Numbered from the stretch's first letter, positions 1 through 8,481 are shown. The stretch is DNA of 64,000 nucleotides from Caballeronia sp. TF1N1 (GCF_022878925.1 NZ_CP084626.1:1550001-1614000), one strand, 5' to 3'. A program made the numbers and translations. The notes: generated by a model not told the origin, from the sequence alone.

Positions 1-599
1 TGCGCGGCGGCTTCATCGGCGAGGCCGAGCTTGTCGTGCAAAGGCGTCGCGATGGGACCGGGGCTCACCACGTTCACACGCACGCCGCGCGGCAGCAATT
101 CCGCCGAGAGCGTCTTCGCAAGCGAGATGAGCGCTGCCTTGCTCGCGGCATAGATCGACGAAGCGGGCATGCCGATATGCGCGTTGATTGAACCGTTCAG
201 CACGATGGATGCGCCTTCGTTCAGTAGCGGCACGAGCGCCTGAATCTGAAAATACGGACCCTTCACGTTGATCGCGAAGGTTTCGTCCCACGCTTTCTCG
301 TCGATATCGACGAACGGAGCGAACGTGGCGACGCCTGCATTGACGAACACGGCGTCGAGCCTGATGTGCGCGTCGCCGAGATGCCGCGCGAGTTCCTGCG
401 CGGCGGCGATGGTGCCCGTGACGTTGCGTATGGCGACGGCGTTAGCGCCGAGCGTCTCGCGCGCCTTGGCGAGAGAGACTTCATCGCGACCCGTGATGAC
501 GACGCGCGCGCCTTCCGCGGCGAATGCCTGCGCCGCCGCCAGACCAATGCCGCTGTTGCCGCCCGTAACCAGAACTGTCTTGCCTTCGAAGCGATTCAT
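1..599 (-). CDS. SDR-family oxidoreductase, C-terminus cut by window edge
   Basis: This is the N-terminal 199 residues of a short-chain dehydrogenase/reductase. The Rossmann nucleotide-binding motif TGGNSGIG lies near residues 12-19. The NAG element follows (VFVNAGVA), and the catalytic Ser-Tyr-Lys set is visible as NGSINAHIG, then YAASKAAL, with the family PG motif (VSPGPIATP) after it. An AGGAG-like ribosome-binding site precedes the ATG. The substrate cannot be told. The gene reads out of the window, so its length and downstream partner are unknown. Nothing suggests it is broken. Confidence 0.9.
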   Translation of the reverse strand, partial: MNRFEGKTVLVTGGNSGIGLAAAQAFAAEGARVVITGRDEVSLAKARETLGANAVAIRNVTGTIAAAQELARHLGDAHIRLDAVFVNAGVATFAPFVDIDEKAWDETFAINVKGPYFQIQALVPLLNEGASIVLNGSINAHIGMPASSIYAASKAALISLAKTLSAELLPRGVRVNVVSPGPIATPLHDKLGLADEAAA

Positions 600-749
600 G
601 ACGTTCTCCTTTGAACGTTGATCAGTGTGAAGGCAGTATGGCGGGCTTTGCGAGCAATGCCGTACGGGTAAATCGAGGAAAATGTGCGGAATTGTCGAAC
701 GAGTTTAGCGGCGCACGGCTGCGAACCGTGCGTATTGCCAATCCTAGCC

Positions 750-953
750 TCAGCGATCGTTGCTCATGCCTTTTAGCTGATCGTTGCCGGCGTCGCGCGC
801 GGCATCGGCGGTAGCGAAATTTTCTTCCGATACGAGCGCGCGTCTCACTTCGCGCGCTTCGAAATCGACTAGCACGAGTACCCAGACGAATCCGCCCGCT
901 TGCTCGGCCGTCTGCACGAACGCGCGGACGTTGCCTTCTTTTGACGATGTCAT
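750..953 (-). CDS. Small hypothetical protein, 67 aa
   Basis: An acidic/basic mixed soluble protein that I do not recognise as a named family. It is supported by a near-perfect ribosome-binding site (AAGGAGGAGGTCAGG) directly before the ATG and by GC-rich third positions. The composition (two short beta-like hydrophobic stretches around FVWVLVLVDF) suggests a small compact fold. It heads the first of several tiny minus-strand genes between the SDR gene and dusA. No function is proposed. Confidence 0.6.
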   Translation of the reverse strand: MTSSKEGNVRAFVQTAEQAGGFVWVLVLVDFEAREVRRALVSEENFATADAARDAGNDQLKGMSNDR

Positions 954-1006
954 CCTGACCTCCTCCTTGGTGGAACCACGACACGCGCGGTGACGACGAA
1001 CGTCGC

Positions 1007-1423
1007 TTAGGCTTCAAAATCCAGACCGCCAAGCAGCACGGAAGTCTCGGCCTGCGAGCGCGTGACCATATCGACATCGCGTGCGCCTTGCCAGGCCGCG
1101 AACTTGATGTCGAGTGCGTCCAGATAGCGCATAAAGCGCGCCTCCCCGTGCGGATGCATGAGACGCTCGATCTCCTCGTCGTCCCACGTGAGAAAGATGT
1201 TGAGCGGCAACGGATAACCACGCGCGCGCTCGTCGTCCGCATGCGGTGGGGTTTGAGCGCCGAGGTGCAATTTGGCAGGCTGGTGCGGATATTCGCCGGG
1301 AACGATATCGACGCGCACGCCGTGAAGCAGCGCCGCCACTCGCTCGGCGATACGCGGCATGAATTCGCTTTCGAAGCGAAGCGCCTGCTCCAGGTTCAAC
1401 GCCCTTTCTCCGTGTGCTTTCAA
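1007..1423 (-). CDS. Hypothetical protein, 138 aa, uncertain TTG start
   Basis: A soluble protein with a conserved-looking core (VDIVPGEYPHQPAKLHLG, then PLNIFLTWDDEEIERLM). No function is assigned. No ATG is well placed. The most upstream start is a TTG at 1423. A second TTG seven codons downstream (about 1402) has a better ribosome-binding site (GGAGAAAGG) and may be the true start. The gene lies directly after the 1440-1742 gene on the same strand with a gap of less than 20 bp, so the two are probably co-transcribed. Confidence 0.6.
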   Translation of the reverse strand: MKAHGERALNLEQALRFESEFMPRIAERVAALLHGVRVDIVPGEYPHQPAKLHLGAQTPPHADDERARGYPLPLNIFLTWDDEEIERLMHPHGEARFMRYLDALDIKFAAWQGARDVDMVTRSQAETSVLLGGLDFEA

Positions 1424-1439
1424 TGCGTGCGGCGCGCCG

Positions 1440-1742
1440 TCAGACTGGCGGCAAATCCTCGAGCGATTTTTCGATCTGCCCGTCTTGCACGCGCGCCTCG
1501 ATGCCGATATGGCCGTTCGCGTAGGGCAGCGAGCTGACTTTCGGACCGAGAAACGTGCGACCGCCGAGGGTAAAGAGCGTGCGGACTTCCTTGCCGCTCT
1601 TGATGGCGTCCACGACCTCCTGCACTTCCACGATGGTGGTGGGCGCGGCCCAGTCGTTGGTCGCGGAATCGAAGCTGCCCCAGCGCACGTTGGTCACGCG
1701 ATCGTTGACCCAGCGCACGCCGTCTATCGCCAAGGTAGTCAT
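1440..1742 (-). CDS. Hypothetical protein, 100 aa, DUF3892-like
   Basis: The protein opens with an IDGVRWVNDRVTNVRWG segment, followed by an alternating beta/helix pattern and a hydrophilic end. The VRWVN...VRWG start is reminiscent of the DUF3892 family of small bacterial proteins, but that is from memory and not a search. A GGAGG ribosome-binding site sits 5 bp before the ATG. It is the upstream member of a probable two-gene unit with the 1007-1423 gene and is divergent from dusA. Confidence 0.6.
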   Translation of the reverse strand: MTTLAIDGVRWVNDRVTNVRWGSFDSATNDWAAPTTIVEVQEVVDAIKSGKEVRTLFTLGGRTFLGPKVSSLPYANGHIGIEARVQDGQIEKSLEDLPPV

Positions 1743-1925
1743 GGCTGCCTCCGTTGCCGTGTTCGGAATGGTGGTTTGATGATGCTAGCACGGGGGAGGT
1801 GTGGGGGTTGGCTGGTTCGAGTGTCTGTCGAGACGTGCCTTTCGACAGAGCGCTTCGCCGCACTGCGGTAAAATCACACCTTCGCCTTAAACCGATGCAG
1901 ACCGCGCCACGGTCAGTCGCTCCAC

Positions 1926-2930
1926 ATGTCCGCCGTTCAAAAAATCAGCCCCCGCCGCGTGTCCGTCGCTCCGATGATGGACTGGACCGACAGGCATTGC
2001 CGCTCGTTGCATCGGCTCGTGTCGCGGCACGCTTACCTCTACACAGAGATGGTGACCACGGGCGCCCTGCTTTACGGCGATGTCGCGCGTCACCTTGCGT
2101 TCACGCCCGCCGAAGCGCCGGTTGCGTTGCAGCTCGGAGGCAGCGAGCCGGCCGATCTGGCAAAGAGCGCGAAGCTCGGCGAGCAGTGGGGCTATGACGA
2201 AATCAATCTGAATTGCGGCTGCCCGTCCGAGCGCGTGCAGCGCGGCGCGTTCGGTGCATGTCTGATGAAAGAGCCGCAACTGGTGGCGGACGGCGTGAAA
2301 GCCATGCGCGATGCCGTGTCGATTCCCGTGACGGTCAAGCACCGTATCGGCGTCGATTCCGTCGAGGACTACGCGTTCGTGCGCGATTTTGTCGGCACCG
2401 TCGCCGATGCGGGTTGCGAAGTGTTCATCGTACATGCGCGCAACGCGATCCTGAAAGGCCTGAGCCCGAAGGAGAACCGCGAGATTCCGCCGCTCAAATA
2501 CGAATATGCGTATCAACTGAAGCGGGATTTTCCGCATCTGGAGATTTCGATCAACGGCGGCATCAAGACGCTCGACGAGGTCGAGGAACATCTGAAACAC
2601 GTCGATGGCGTCATGTTGGGCCGTGAGGCTTATCACAACCCGTATGTGCTCGCGGGCGTCGATACACGCTTTTATGGCGCGACGACGGCGATTCCTTCAC
2701 GCAAGGAAATCGAAGCCGGACTCATTGGCTATGCACGCGACGAACTTGCGCGCGGCACGTATCTCGGCGCGGTGACGCGTCACGCGCTTGGGCTGTATCG
2801 CGGCACTGCCGGTGCGCGTGGATGGCGGCGCGTGCTTTCCGATAGCCGGCGGCTGGCAACCGGCGATCTTGCGATTTTCGACGAAGCGCGTGCTCATTTG
2901 CGCGAAGGTGTGGAAGCTATCGAATCTTGA
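1926..2930 (+). CDS. dusA: tRNA-dihydrouridine(20/20a) synthase DusA
   Basis: A flavoenzyme that reduces uridine to dihydrouridine in the D-loop of tRNAs, using FMN and NADPH in the cytoplasm. The N-terminal VAPMMDWTD is the DusA form of the family signature. NLNCGCPSERV (residues 95-104) carries the catalytic cysteine at about 99. VKHRIGVD and ISINGGI belong to the FMN/phosphate site of the TIM barrel, and the C-terminal helical tRNA-binding domain follows. The length of 334 aa is normal. DusA rather than DusB/C is chosen from the MMDWTD and HARNAILKGLSPKENR segments. The next gene downstream is a tRNA. Confidence 0.95.
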   Translation: MSAVQKISPRRVSVAPMMDWTDRHCRSLHRLVSRHAYLYTEMVTTGALLYGDVARHLAFTPAEAPVALQLGGSEPADLAKSAKLGEQWGYDEINLNCGCPSERVQRGAFGACLMKEPQLVADGVKAMRDAVSIPVTVKHRIGVDSVEDYAFVRDFVGTVADAGCEVFIVHARNAILKGLSPKENREIPPLKYEYAYQLKRDFPHLEISINGGIKTLDEVEEHLKHVDGVMLGREAYHNPYVLAGVDTRFYGATTAIPSRKEIEAGLIGYARDELARGTYLGAVTRHALGLYRGTAGARGWRRVLSDSRRLATGDLAIFDEARAHLREGVEAIES

Positions 2931-2963
2931 AGCCGTCTCGCGAACGAAGATGCGTGAAAGGGC

Positions 2964-2992
2964 TAGGCAAGCGCAATTTTAGTTCGTATAAT
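2964..2992 (+). promoter_or_regulatory. Candidate sigma-70 promoter of tRNA-His
   Basis: A perfect TATAAT at 2987-2992 is preceded, with a 17-bp spacer, by TAGGCA (four of six matches to the -35 consensus). The predicted start is about 48 bp before the tRNA. A GC-rich CTCGC segment follows the -10, as expected for stringently controlled stable-RNA promoters. Confidence 0.6.
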
Positions 2993-3047
2993 CTCGCTTC
3001 TTGATTGCTGAGCAACTTCCAGCAAGATGGAATCAGGTAGTTCAGTG

Positions 3048-3123
3048 GTGGCTGTAGCTCAGTTGGTAGAGTCCAGGATTGTGATTCCTGTCGTCGTGGG
3101 TTCGAGTCCCATCAGCCACCCCA
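3048..3123 (+). tRNA. tRNA-His (GTG anticodon)
   Basis: A full cloverleaf can be drawn. The acceptor arm GTGGCTG pairs with CAGCCAC. The D-arm contains AGCTCAGTTGGTAGAG, the anticodon GTG is at 3081-3083 in the loop ATTGTGATT, the T-arm carries GGTTCGAGTCC, and CCA is genomically encoded (3121-3123). A G at 3047 faces the C discriminator at 3120, giving the extra G-1:C73 pair that is specific to tRNA-His. The mature molecule therefore probably begins at 3047. Confidence 0.97.
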
Positions 3124-3133
3124 CGGAATTAGA

Positions 3134-3167
3134 GCAAAAAGCCCGGTCAATTGACCGGGCTTTTTGC
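3134..3167 (+). terminator. Intrinsic terminator after tRNA-His
   Basis: A perfect 34-bp inverted repeat: GCAAAAAGCCCGGTCAA is followed by its exact reverse complement, ending in TTTTTGC. The GC-rich half-stem plus T-run makes it a strong rho-independent terminator 10 bp after the CCA. The A-tract on the other side makes it potentially bidirectional. Confidence 0.9.
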
Positions 3168-3267
3168 TTTTCCGAAAGACGAAATCTTCCGCGAATTTTC
3201 AGCCGACGCGCCTGTCTCATCAAAAACCGCGGCGCTCCCGCCGCGGCTTCGCTCGTGGAGACTCGAC

Positions 3268-3507
3268 ATGAAAAAAACGACCCTCGCGCTTCTCCTCATC
3301 TGCTCGGCCGTAGTGGCGCAAGCCCAAACCGCGCGCCCCGACGATAATGCCTCGATGGTCAAGCCGCCGAGCGCACCCGGCTCGCCTTCCGCCGAGACCA
3401 CGCGCCCGAACAATCCCGACAACATGCCGGTGAAGCGCCCCAACCCGCCGCCCAACAGCGACCGCATGCTGCATCACAGTCCGGCGAGCGACGCCATCGC
3501 AAAGTAA
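3268..3507 (+). CDS. Small secreted proline-rich protein, 79 aa
   Basis: The start was moved to the ATG at 3268, which opens a classical Sec signal peptide (MKKTTLALLLICSAVVAQAQ, cleavage after AQA). A GTGGAG site lies just before it. The mature part is about 60 residues, disordered and rich in Pro, Asn and Ser (KPPSAPGSPS, KRPNPPPNSD). It has no cysteine and no recognisable domain. It is probably periplasmic; the role is unknown. Confidence 0.65.
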   Translation: MKKTTLALLLICSAVVAQAQTARPDDNASMVKPPSAPGSPSAETTRPNNPDNMPVKRPNPPPNSDRMLHHSPASDAIAK

Positions 3508-3621
3508 GCGCGTCCGCGTCGTATCTGCTTAGGCATCGCTTCGACACCGGCTCGCGCGCCCCTATAATGGCGCGTCACGACAACCAACGAGAGCCGCGGT
3601 TCGCCGCAAGCGGTCCTGCCA

Positions 3622-4047
3622 ATGCATAAAGTCATTCTGCCGTTCGTTTCTGGTTTCCTTGCCGCACTCTTCTTTCGGGAATCGACGCTCGCGCTGCTGC
3701 ATGCAGCAGGTCTCATCGATCAAGCCGGCTTTTCCATCACCCCTTTTCTGCCGCTCGGCATTCCAACTTTCATCGCGAATGCGTTATGGAGCGCGGTGTT
3801 CGGCGTGCTGCTCTCGTGGCTCTTGCGCGTCGCGCCGGAGAACCGCGCGCCGTGGATTGGCTCGCTCGTATTCGGCGGGATCGTGCTGACCGCGGTCGGC
3901 GCATTCGTGATCGATCCCGCGCGCGGCATCTGGCCAAGCGGCAACATGCTGCCGCGACTCGCGCCCAACTTCATCGCCAACGCAATCTGGGGCTGGGGCG
4001 CGCTCGTCTTCATGCGCGCTTTCTCGGCCGGCAACGAGTCGCGTTGA
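3622..4047 (+). CDS. Putative inner-membrane protein, 141 aa
   Basis: Four hydrophobic segments are visible, at about residues 3-25, 45-70, 82-98 and 115-135. This predicts a small multi-pass membrane protein with short loops. Both the second and the last segment contain the same FIANA(L/I)W element (ANALWSAVFG and ANAIWGWGAL), which suggests an internal two-fold repeat. The family is not recognised. It is convergent with the acyl-CoA hydrolase at 4071; no terminator is seen in the 23-bp gap. Confidence 0.7.
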   Translation: MHKVILPFVSGFLAALFFRESTLALLHAAGLIDQAGFSITPFLPLGIPTFIANALWSAVFGVLLSWLLRVAPENRAPWIGSLVFGGIVLTAVGAFVIDPARGIWPSGNMLPRLAPNFIANAIWGWGALVFMRAFSAGNESR

Positions 4048-4070
4048 TCGCGCGTTCTCGCTAAGAACGC

Positions 4071-5183
4071 TCAGTCCTTGAGCAAACGCAGCGGATGCGT
4101 CGCCGGCGTCCAGGCACTCTCGAACATACGTTCGACATCCTTGACGCCCACCTCCTCCGCCCGCGCGATCTTCCAGCTCGGCTGATTGTCCTTGTCGACG
4201 ATACGCGCGCGAATGCCCTCGATCACATCGCCGCGTTCGAACGTGGTGCGCGTGAGATCGAGGTCGCGGCGCAAGGTCTCCGCCATCGACGAATACCGCG
4301 CGCGATCCACCTGCTGCAGCGAGACATCCACCGACAAAGGCGAACGTTCGCGCAGTTCCGCCGCCACGCGCTCGGCCCACTCGCGCGCGGCGCCATCCGT
4401 CTCACGCGCGAGCGATGCGAGAATCGCCGCTCCATTGCCCGTGGCGAAATGCTTGTCGATGAGCGTGCGTCCCTCGGCAAGCGCGCTGCGGTCTAGCGTC
4501 GGGCTCACCTTGTATTTGGTCGTCTCGTTTTCGACAAAGCGAACAATCGCCACGCCATCGAGAAAGCGCTGATGCCGTAGCGATTCGATCAAGCCCGGCA
4601 ACGCGCCATCGTCGAGATAAGCGTCGGCCATGCGCGCATAGAGCGCGTCTGCCGCGCCCATGCTCGCGCCCGTCGCGGCCAGATAACGCCCGATCGCGCC
4701 AGGCGCGCGCGCGAGAAACCAGCTCACGCCGACATCGGGAAAGAGTCCAATACGCGTCTCGGGCATCGCCATCTTGGTCGACTGCGTGACGATTCGCAGC
4801 CCGCCCGTATGATGCGCGCCTTGCGAGATACCCATGCCGCCGCCCATCACGACGCCGTTCATCACCGCGATATACGGCTTCGGGAAGGTGAAGATCGCGT
4901 GGTTGAGCTTGTACTCGTCGGTGAAAAACGCGTCGATCGAATCGCGGTCGCCCGCCTGCGCCGACTCGTAAAGAAAGCGGATATCGCCGCCCGCGCAAAA
5001 CGCCCGCACGTGCGGGCTATACACCACGACGGTGCGGATTGCCTGGTCGTGACGCCAGGCGCGCAAGGCCTCGCTGATCGCGCGCAACATGGGCGCGGAC
5101 AGCGCATTCAGAGCCTTCGGGCGATCGAGTGCAATGAAGCCGATGCCGTTGGCGGAGTCGATACGGATATCTTCGGTGGTCAT
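4071..5183 (-). CDS. Enoyl-CoA hydratase/isomerase family protein, probable 3-hydroxyisobutyryl-CoA hydrolase
   Basis: A crotonase-fold protein of 370 aa. It has the oxyanion-hole segments FCAGGDIRFLYE and NGVVMGGGMGISQGAHH and the PETRIGLFPDVGVSWFLAR block typical of 3-hydroxyisobutyryl-CoA hydrolases. The extra 100-residue C-terminal region found in that subgroup but not in simple hydratases is present. The expected reaction is hydrolysis of 3-hydroxyisobutyryl-CoA in valine degradation. The neighbouring TetR gene upstream on the same strand may control it. The exact substrate is inferred from motif and length only. Confidence 0.85.
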   Translation of the reverse strand: MTTEDIRIDSANGIGFIALDRPKALNALSAPMLRAISEALRAWRHDQAIRTVVVYSPHVRAFCAGGDIRFLYESAQAGDRDSIDAFFTDEYKLNHAIFTFPKPYIAVMNGVVMGGGMGISQGAHHTGGLRIVTQSTKMAMPETRIGLFPDVGVSWFLARAPGAIGRYLAATGASMGAADALYARMADAYLDDGALPGLIESLRHQRFLDGVAIVRFVENETTKYKVSPTLDRSALAEGRTLIDKHFATGNGAAILASLARETDGAAREWAERVAAELRERSPLSVDVSLQQVDRARYSSMAETLRRDLDLTRTTFERGDVIEGIRARIVDKDNQPSWKIARAEEVGVKDVERMFESAWTPATHPLRLLKD

Positions 5184-5274
5184 CGTGTTGGAGTGTCGGG
5201 TCGGTTCGTTCTGTCAGTCAGTTTGGCAGGCCAGATGCCAGCCAGTACTCAACCTGCGGTCAACCTGTTGTTCA

Positions 5275-5919
5275 CTACGCGAGCCACGCGTCGAGCGATA
5301 ACTCGAGTATCTTGTCCGCAGCCATTGCCCGCGATACGCCGCACAGCGCCAGCGCGACGATGCCATGCAAAGTCGCCCACAACGCCTGAGCGCAATCGGC
5401 CGGCAGTGTCTCCGGCGGCAGGCGCTTGAGCCGCCCCGCGGCGCGTAGTTCGACGAAGGCATCGGTCATCGACGAAAGCGCAGCCATGCCGTCATCGGTG
5501 CCGTTGGTTCCATCGCCGCGGCGGTCCGCGTCCATGAACATCAGCCGATACGTCTCGGGCTCGGCCAGGCCAAATTCGACATAGACGCGCGCCATTGCTC
5601 TAAGACGCGCGGCGGGATCGGCAATGCTCGCTTGCGGCGCAAATGCCGCGCGCAATGTCGCATGTCCTTCTACGCACAAAGCGTGCGCGATGTCCGCGCG
5701 GCTCCGAAAATGCAAGTACAAAGCGGCAGGCGAATAGTCGATGGCCTGCGCGAGCCGGCGCATCGAAAGTGCTGCAAAGCCTTCACGCTTCACGATAGCT
5801 CGCGATACGTCGAGTATGCGCCCGCGCAAGGCATCCCGCTGCTCTTGCCGCAGCTCACGCGCCTTGCCCGGTGGTGTCGATATGTGTCGCGGCAGATCCA
5901 TGCGGGATATTGTCGACAT
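5275..5919 (-). CDS. TetR/AcrR-family transcriptional regulator
   Basis: The N-terminal helix-turn-helix is clear (RGRILDVSRAIVKREGFAALSMRRLAQAIDYSPAALYLHFRSRADI). An all-helical ligand domain follows, with the family's WHG-like element near the C-terminus (ALWATLHGIVALAL). I chose the ATG at 5919; an upstream TTG at 5937 and an internal ATG at 5901 are alternatives. It lies upstream of, and on the same strand as, the acyl-CoA hydrolase gene about 90 bp away, so it may regulate it. The ligand is unknown. Confidence 0.88.
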   Translation of the reverse strand: MSTISRMDLPRHISTPPGKARELRQEQRDALRGRILDVSRAIVKREGFAALSMRRLAQAIDYSPAALYLHFRSRADIAHALCVEGHATLRAAFAPQASIADPAARLRAMARVYVEFGLAEPETYRLMFMDADRRGDGTNGTDDGMAALSSMTDAFVELRAAGRLKRLPPETLPADCAQALWATLHGIVALALCGVSRAMAADKILELSLDAWLA

Positions 5920-5998
5920 CGCCTGTCGGCTAGTCAAACCCGAATTTGCATGACGCGAATGGTCACCGCGGAAGCGGCGCGGCTAGCCAGCAAAACGA

Positions 5999-6181
5999 TC
6001 AGACGATCATCTTGCCGCTGTCGCTATCGCGAGGCGCGGCTCGATAAAGCGGCTCGTCGGATTCGCCCAGCAGCACGGAGGCGAAGACGATGCATAGACC
6101 CAGAAAAACGACACCGACGGCTGCCCAGATGAGCCATAGTGCGTTCGACTCGATAAGCGAGTGGAAAAAGGAGAGAAACAT
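5999..6181 (-). CDS. Small single-pass membrane protein, 60 aa
   Basis: From the ATG at 6181 the protein begins MFLSFFHSLIESNALW, has one long transmembrane helix (LIWAAVGVVFLGLCIVFASVLL), and ends in a polar tail (DSDSGKMIV). The frame remains open upstream, but a hydrophobic start fits better than the basic extension. The ribosome-binding site is weak. No family is recognised. Confidence 0.55.
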   Translation of the reverse strand: MFLSFFHSLIESNALWLIWAAVGVVFLGLCIVFASVLLGESDEPLYRAAPRDSDSGKMIV

Positions 6182-6355
6182 GACGACCCCGCGCGACTTT
6201 TTATAATGGTTGCTCGTTGTGGCTTGCACGATGAAGCGCAGATCCAGAGCAAATGTCGTGCCGCACGAATCGCCATGCGTGCGGCCTGTAGCGAGATAGT
6301 ACCCGCAAAGCGGAGATACGCAGTCGAATTAACGGAACGCTAGCGTGCGCCGCTT
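6182..6355. other. Intergenic spacer without gene
   Basis: No coding frame with convincing codon use is seen. A TATAAT hexamer on the plus strand (6202-6207) lacks a good -35 partner and faces away from both flanking minus-strand genes. Confidence 0.4.
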
Positions 6356-6640
6356 TCAGGCGAGCACGCGTCCTGGCGGAAAATGACCGCTCTTGAGAAG
6401 CACGGGCATGCCATTCGTGACTTCCAGATGCTCGCGCGCCACGGCTTCGATGCGCGCACGGCCTGCATCGAAAGCGCTGATCCAGCCGCGGCTGTCGTAA
6501 GTCTCGGCGCCGAAATGATCCTCCAGCGCTTCCACCGATATGGCGCACGGTACGCGTCGTCCGTCGACGAGCGCGGCGAATTCGATGGTGAGGTTGGAGT
6601 CGCAATAACCGGGCGCGTCCGGAAGGAAACGGATGTCCAT
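6356..6640 (-). CDS. DUF1488-family protein, 94 aa
   Basis: The layout matches DUF1488: an N-terminal beta segment (VDGRRVPCAISVEALEDHFG) preceded by EFAALV, then an acidic helical stretch and a region ending with PVLLKSGHFPPG. The ATG is preceded by GAGAAC. DUF1488 proteins are small cytosolic proteins of unknown function, widespread in beta-proteobacteria. It stands alone in about 300 bp of flanking non-coding DNA. Confidence 0.75.
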   Translation of the reverse strand: MDIRFLPDAPGYCDSNLTIEFAALVDGRRVPCAISVEALEDHFGAETYDSRGWISAFDAGRARIEAVAREHLEVTNGMPVLLKSGHFPPGRVLA

Positions 6641-6815
6641 GATGTTCTCGTGGCTCAGGCGCGGTTGCTGTCCGAAGAAACCGGCCCCGGAGTGTTACAG
6701 CACCGACGCAAAGTCGTTCAGGCATTCCCTGCAGGATTGGTTTCGAGCAAAGGACCGAGGCGCTTATGGTAACTGCGTCGATGCGGCGCGGTCCAGCGGC
6801 GCGCAGTGTAGAGCG

Positions 6816-7169
6816 TCAGGCTGCGAGCACGTCCTCGTTCACATCGACGACGAGCAGCGAGCTCGCCAGCGGATCGGCGTAATTGAAATCGAGCAGGCGG
6901 CTCATGTCGCGCACCCGCTCGCATACGCGCTCACGCGCCTCCTCCGACAGATGCGGATAGTCGCGCAGTACCTGCGGCTCGAAACGATAATGCACGCCCC
7001 AAGCGATGTTGCCCGGATGATTCGCCACCCCGCTCGTGCGCCAGCTCACGAACAACGCGGGCGTGGCTTCGAGGCCGATCTCCGCGATGTCCGCGCCGCT
7101 CGGAAAAAGGTCGATCAGGCAGTTGGCGATGTCATAAAGCACCGCGTGCCGGAGATGAACGGGGCGCAT
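6816..7169 (-). CDS. Hypothetical protein, 117 aa, coupled to upstream gene
   Basis: A soluble alpha/beta protein with a central segment IAEIGLEATPALFVSWRTSGVANHPGN (interrupted here only by description) and a helical DYPHLSEEARERVCERVRDM stretch. I do not recognise the family. The start is a GTGATG doublet overlapping the stop of the 7169-7459 gene (TGATG), which implies translational coupling. I chose the ATG. Confidence 0.65.
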   Translation of the reverse strand: MRPVHLRHAVLYDIANCLIDLFPSGADIAEIGLEATPALFVSWRTSGVANHPGNIAWGVHYRFEPQVLRDYPHLSEEARERVCERVRDMSRLLDFNYADPLASSLLVVDVNEDVLAA

Positions 7170-7459
7170 CACGTCATCGGTTTCAACAAGCGGTCGATAT
7201 ACTCGCGCCCCGCCTGTTCGACGTGCGCAAGCGCGGCATCCTCGGTGGCGAAGCGCCGTTCCGGGCCGAGATCGACGAGCGCCTCGAAGCGATGCACATC
7301 GTCCGGACCACCACGCGCCAGGCTCACCGAGCCGACATAGATCGGCTTGAGCGCCTGTCCGGCGTTGTCTTCGTTGCGATCGCCATCGTGCGCCTGCACG
7401 AGCCGGGCGGACGCGCTGATGTAATACCCTCGGTAAGGACCGGTCACTCTTTCGGCCAT
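7169..7459 (-). CDS. Hypothetical protein, 96 aa
   Basis: The start was moved to the ATG at 7459 because AAAAAGGAGG lies 8 bp upstream. The protein begins MAERVTGPYRGYYISASARL and contains a beta-rich middle (KPIYVGSVSLARGG) and a helical end (ALAHVEQAGREYIDRLL). Its stop overlaps the start of the next gene, so the two form a coupled pair, possibly a complex. No family is assigned. Confidence 0.65.
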   Translation of the reverse strand: MAERVTGPYRGYYISASARLVQAHDGDRNEDNAGQALKPIYVGSVSLARGGPDDVHRFEALVDLGPERRFATEDAALAHVEQAGREYIDRLLKPMT

Positions 7460-7731
7460 CGTGTTGACCTCCTTTTTATGTTGGCGACGAATCACACGTC
7501 ATGCGGCAATTACAACCGGCGTTTGCATCTATCAGGCGCGCGATCCGGAAAATAGTTCACGCGAAACTGTCTTTACCGCTTAACGCCGTTCGTTCGATGA
7601 TTCGCAAGCCTCGCGCCCGGTTCGAGCCATCGTGCTTTTTCACGGCGCGTGTAGCGTATGGGACAATGCGTATCCCAAAAAGCCGCTGAAAAAAAGTACC
7701 GCGGCGAAGTCATTGCAATCACGAGGAAAAG

Positions 7732-8082
7732 ATGAAGGAATTCGATCGGCGCTCACGCCGGCTCATCGCGCGCGCGGCGGCGCCTGGCATCGCCTTGATC
7801 GCGGTTTTTGCCATCGCCGGAACGAGCGGATGTGCTTCGTCCAACGATGCATCGCTCATCAATCTTCCCGATGGCCAGACGGGCTACGCAGTGAACTGCA
7901 GCGGCGCCGATGCCGGATCGAGCTGGGCGAGCTGCTATGTGCTCGCGGGCAAGGCATGCGGCGCGACGGGTTACGACATCGTGTCGAAGGACAACGAGGA
8001 AGGCGGTCCGAGCGGCGGCGGCTTGAGCAACGTCGTGACGGCAAACGTCAAGAATCGCTCGATGATCGTACGCTGCAAGTAG
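7732..8082 (+). CDS. Small lipoprotein, 116 aa
   Basis: A basic N-terminus (KEFDRRSRRLIARAA) is followed by a hydrophobic stretch and a lipobox AGTSGC-A (Cys at about residue 34), so it should be an envelope lipoprotein. The mature part has three more cysteines (NCSG, SCYV, ACGATGYDI), suggesting disulfides, and a Gly-rich loop. The segment with KACGATGYDIVSK resembles surface-exposed small lipoproteins of Burkholderia. A GAGGAAAAG site precedes the ATG. Confidence 0.72.
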   Translation: MKEFDRRSRRLIARAAAPGIALIAVFAIAGTSGCASSNDASLINLPDGQTGYAVNCSGADAGSSWASCYVLAGKACGATGYDIVSKDNEEGGPSGGGLSNVVTANVKNRSMIVRCK

Positions 8083-8097
8083 CGGTGCCGCGCCGCG

Positions 8098-8436
8098 TCA
8101 ATGCGCGCTCATCTTCGAAAATACGTTCAGCACGATGACGCCCGCGACGATCAGCCCCATGCCCAACATGGCGGGAATATCGGGCGTCTGCTTGAAGAAG
8201 AACGTGGCGACGAGGGTAATCAACACGATGCCCGCGCCCGACCACACGGCATAGACGAGGCCGACCGGCAAGGTCCGCAAGGTCAGCGACAGCAGATAAA
8301 ACGACAACCCATAGCCGATCACGACGATGGTCGCGGGTAACGCGCGCGTGAAGCCATCGGAGGCGCGTAGCGCGGAGGTCGCGACGACTTCCGCGACGAT
8401 CGCAATCGCAAGCAACACATAAGCGGTGGAACGCAT
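8098..8436 (-). CDS. Small multidrug resistance (SMR) transporter, EmrE-like
   Basis: 112 residues with four transmembrane helices. The membrane-embedded glutamate is at residue 16 (AEVVATSAL), the GFTR loop follows, and the helix-3 signature YAVWSGAGIVLI is nearly identical to EmrE. It works as an antiparallel homodimer that exchanges protons for quaternary ammonium or related cations in the inner membrane. It is convergent with the lipoprotein gene, with only 15 bp between stops. Confidence 0.93.
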   Translation of the reverse strand: MRSTAYVLLAIAIVAEVVATSALRASDGFTRALPATIVVIGYGLSFYLLSLTLRTLPVGLVYAVWSGAGIVLITLVATFFFKQTPDIPAMLGMGLIVAGVIVLNVFSKMSAH

Positions 8437-8481
8437 CGGCTGGTTCGGTCTCCGTTGAGTCTTTGGAATGCGTGACGACGC

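Noticed and set aside
6190..6210. TATAAT on the plus strand
   Set aside because: No usable -35 at 16-18 bp and no plus-strand gene downstream for 1.5 kb.
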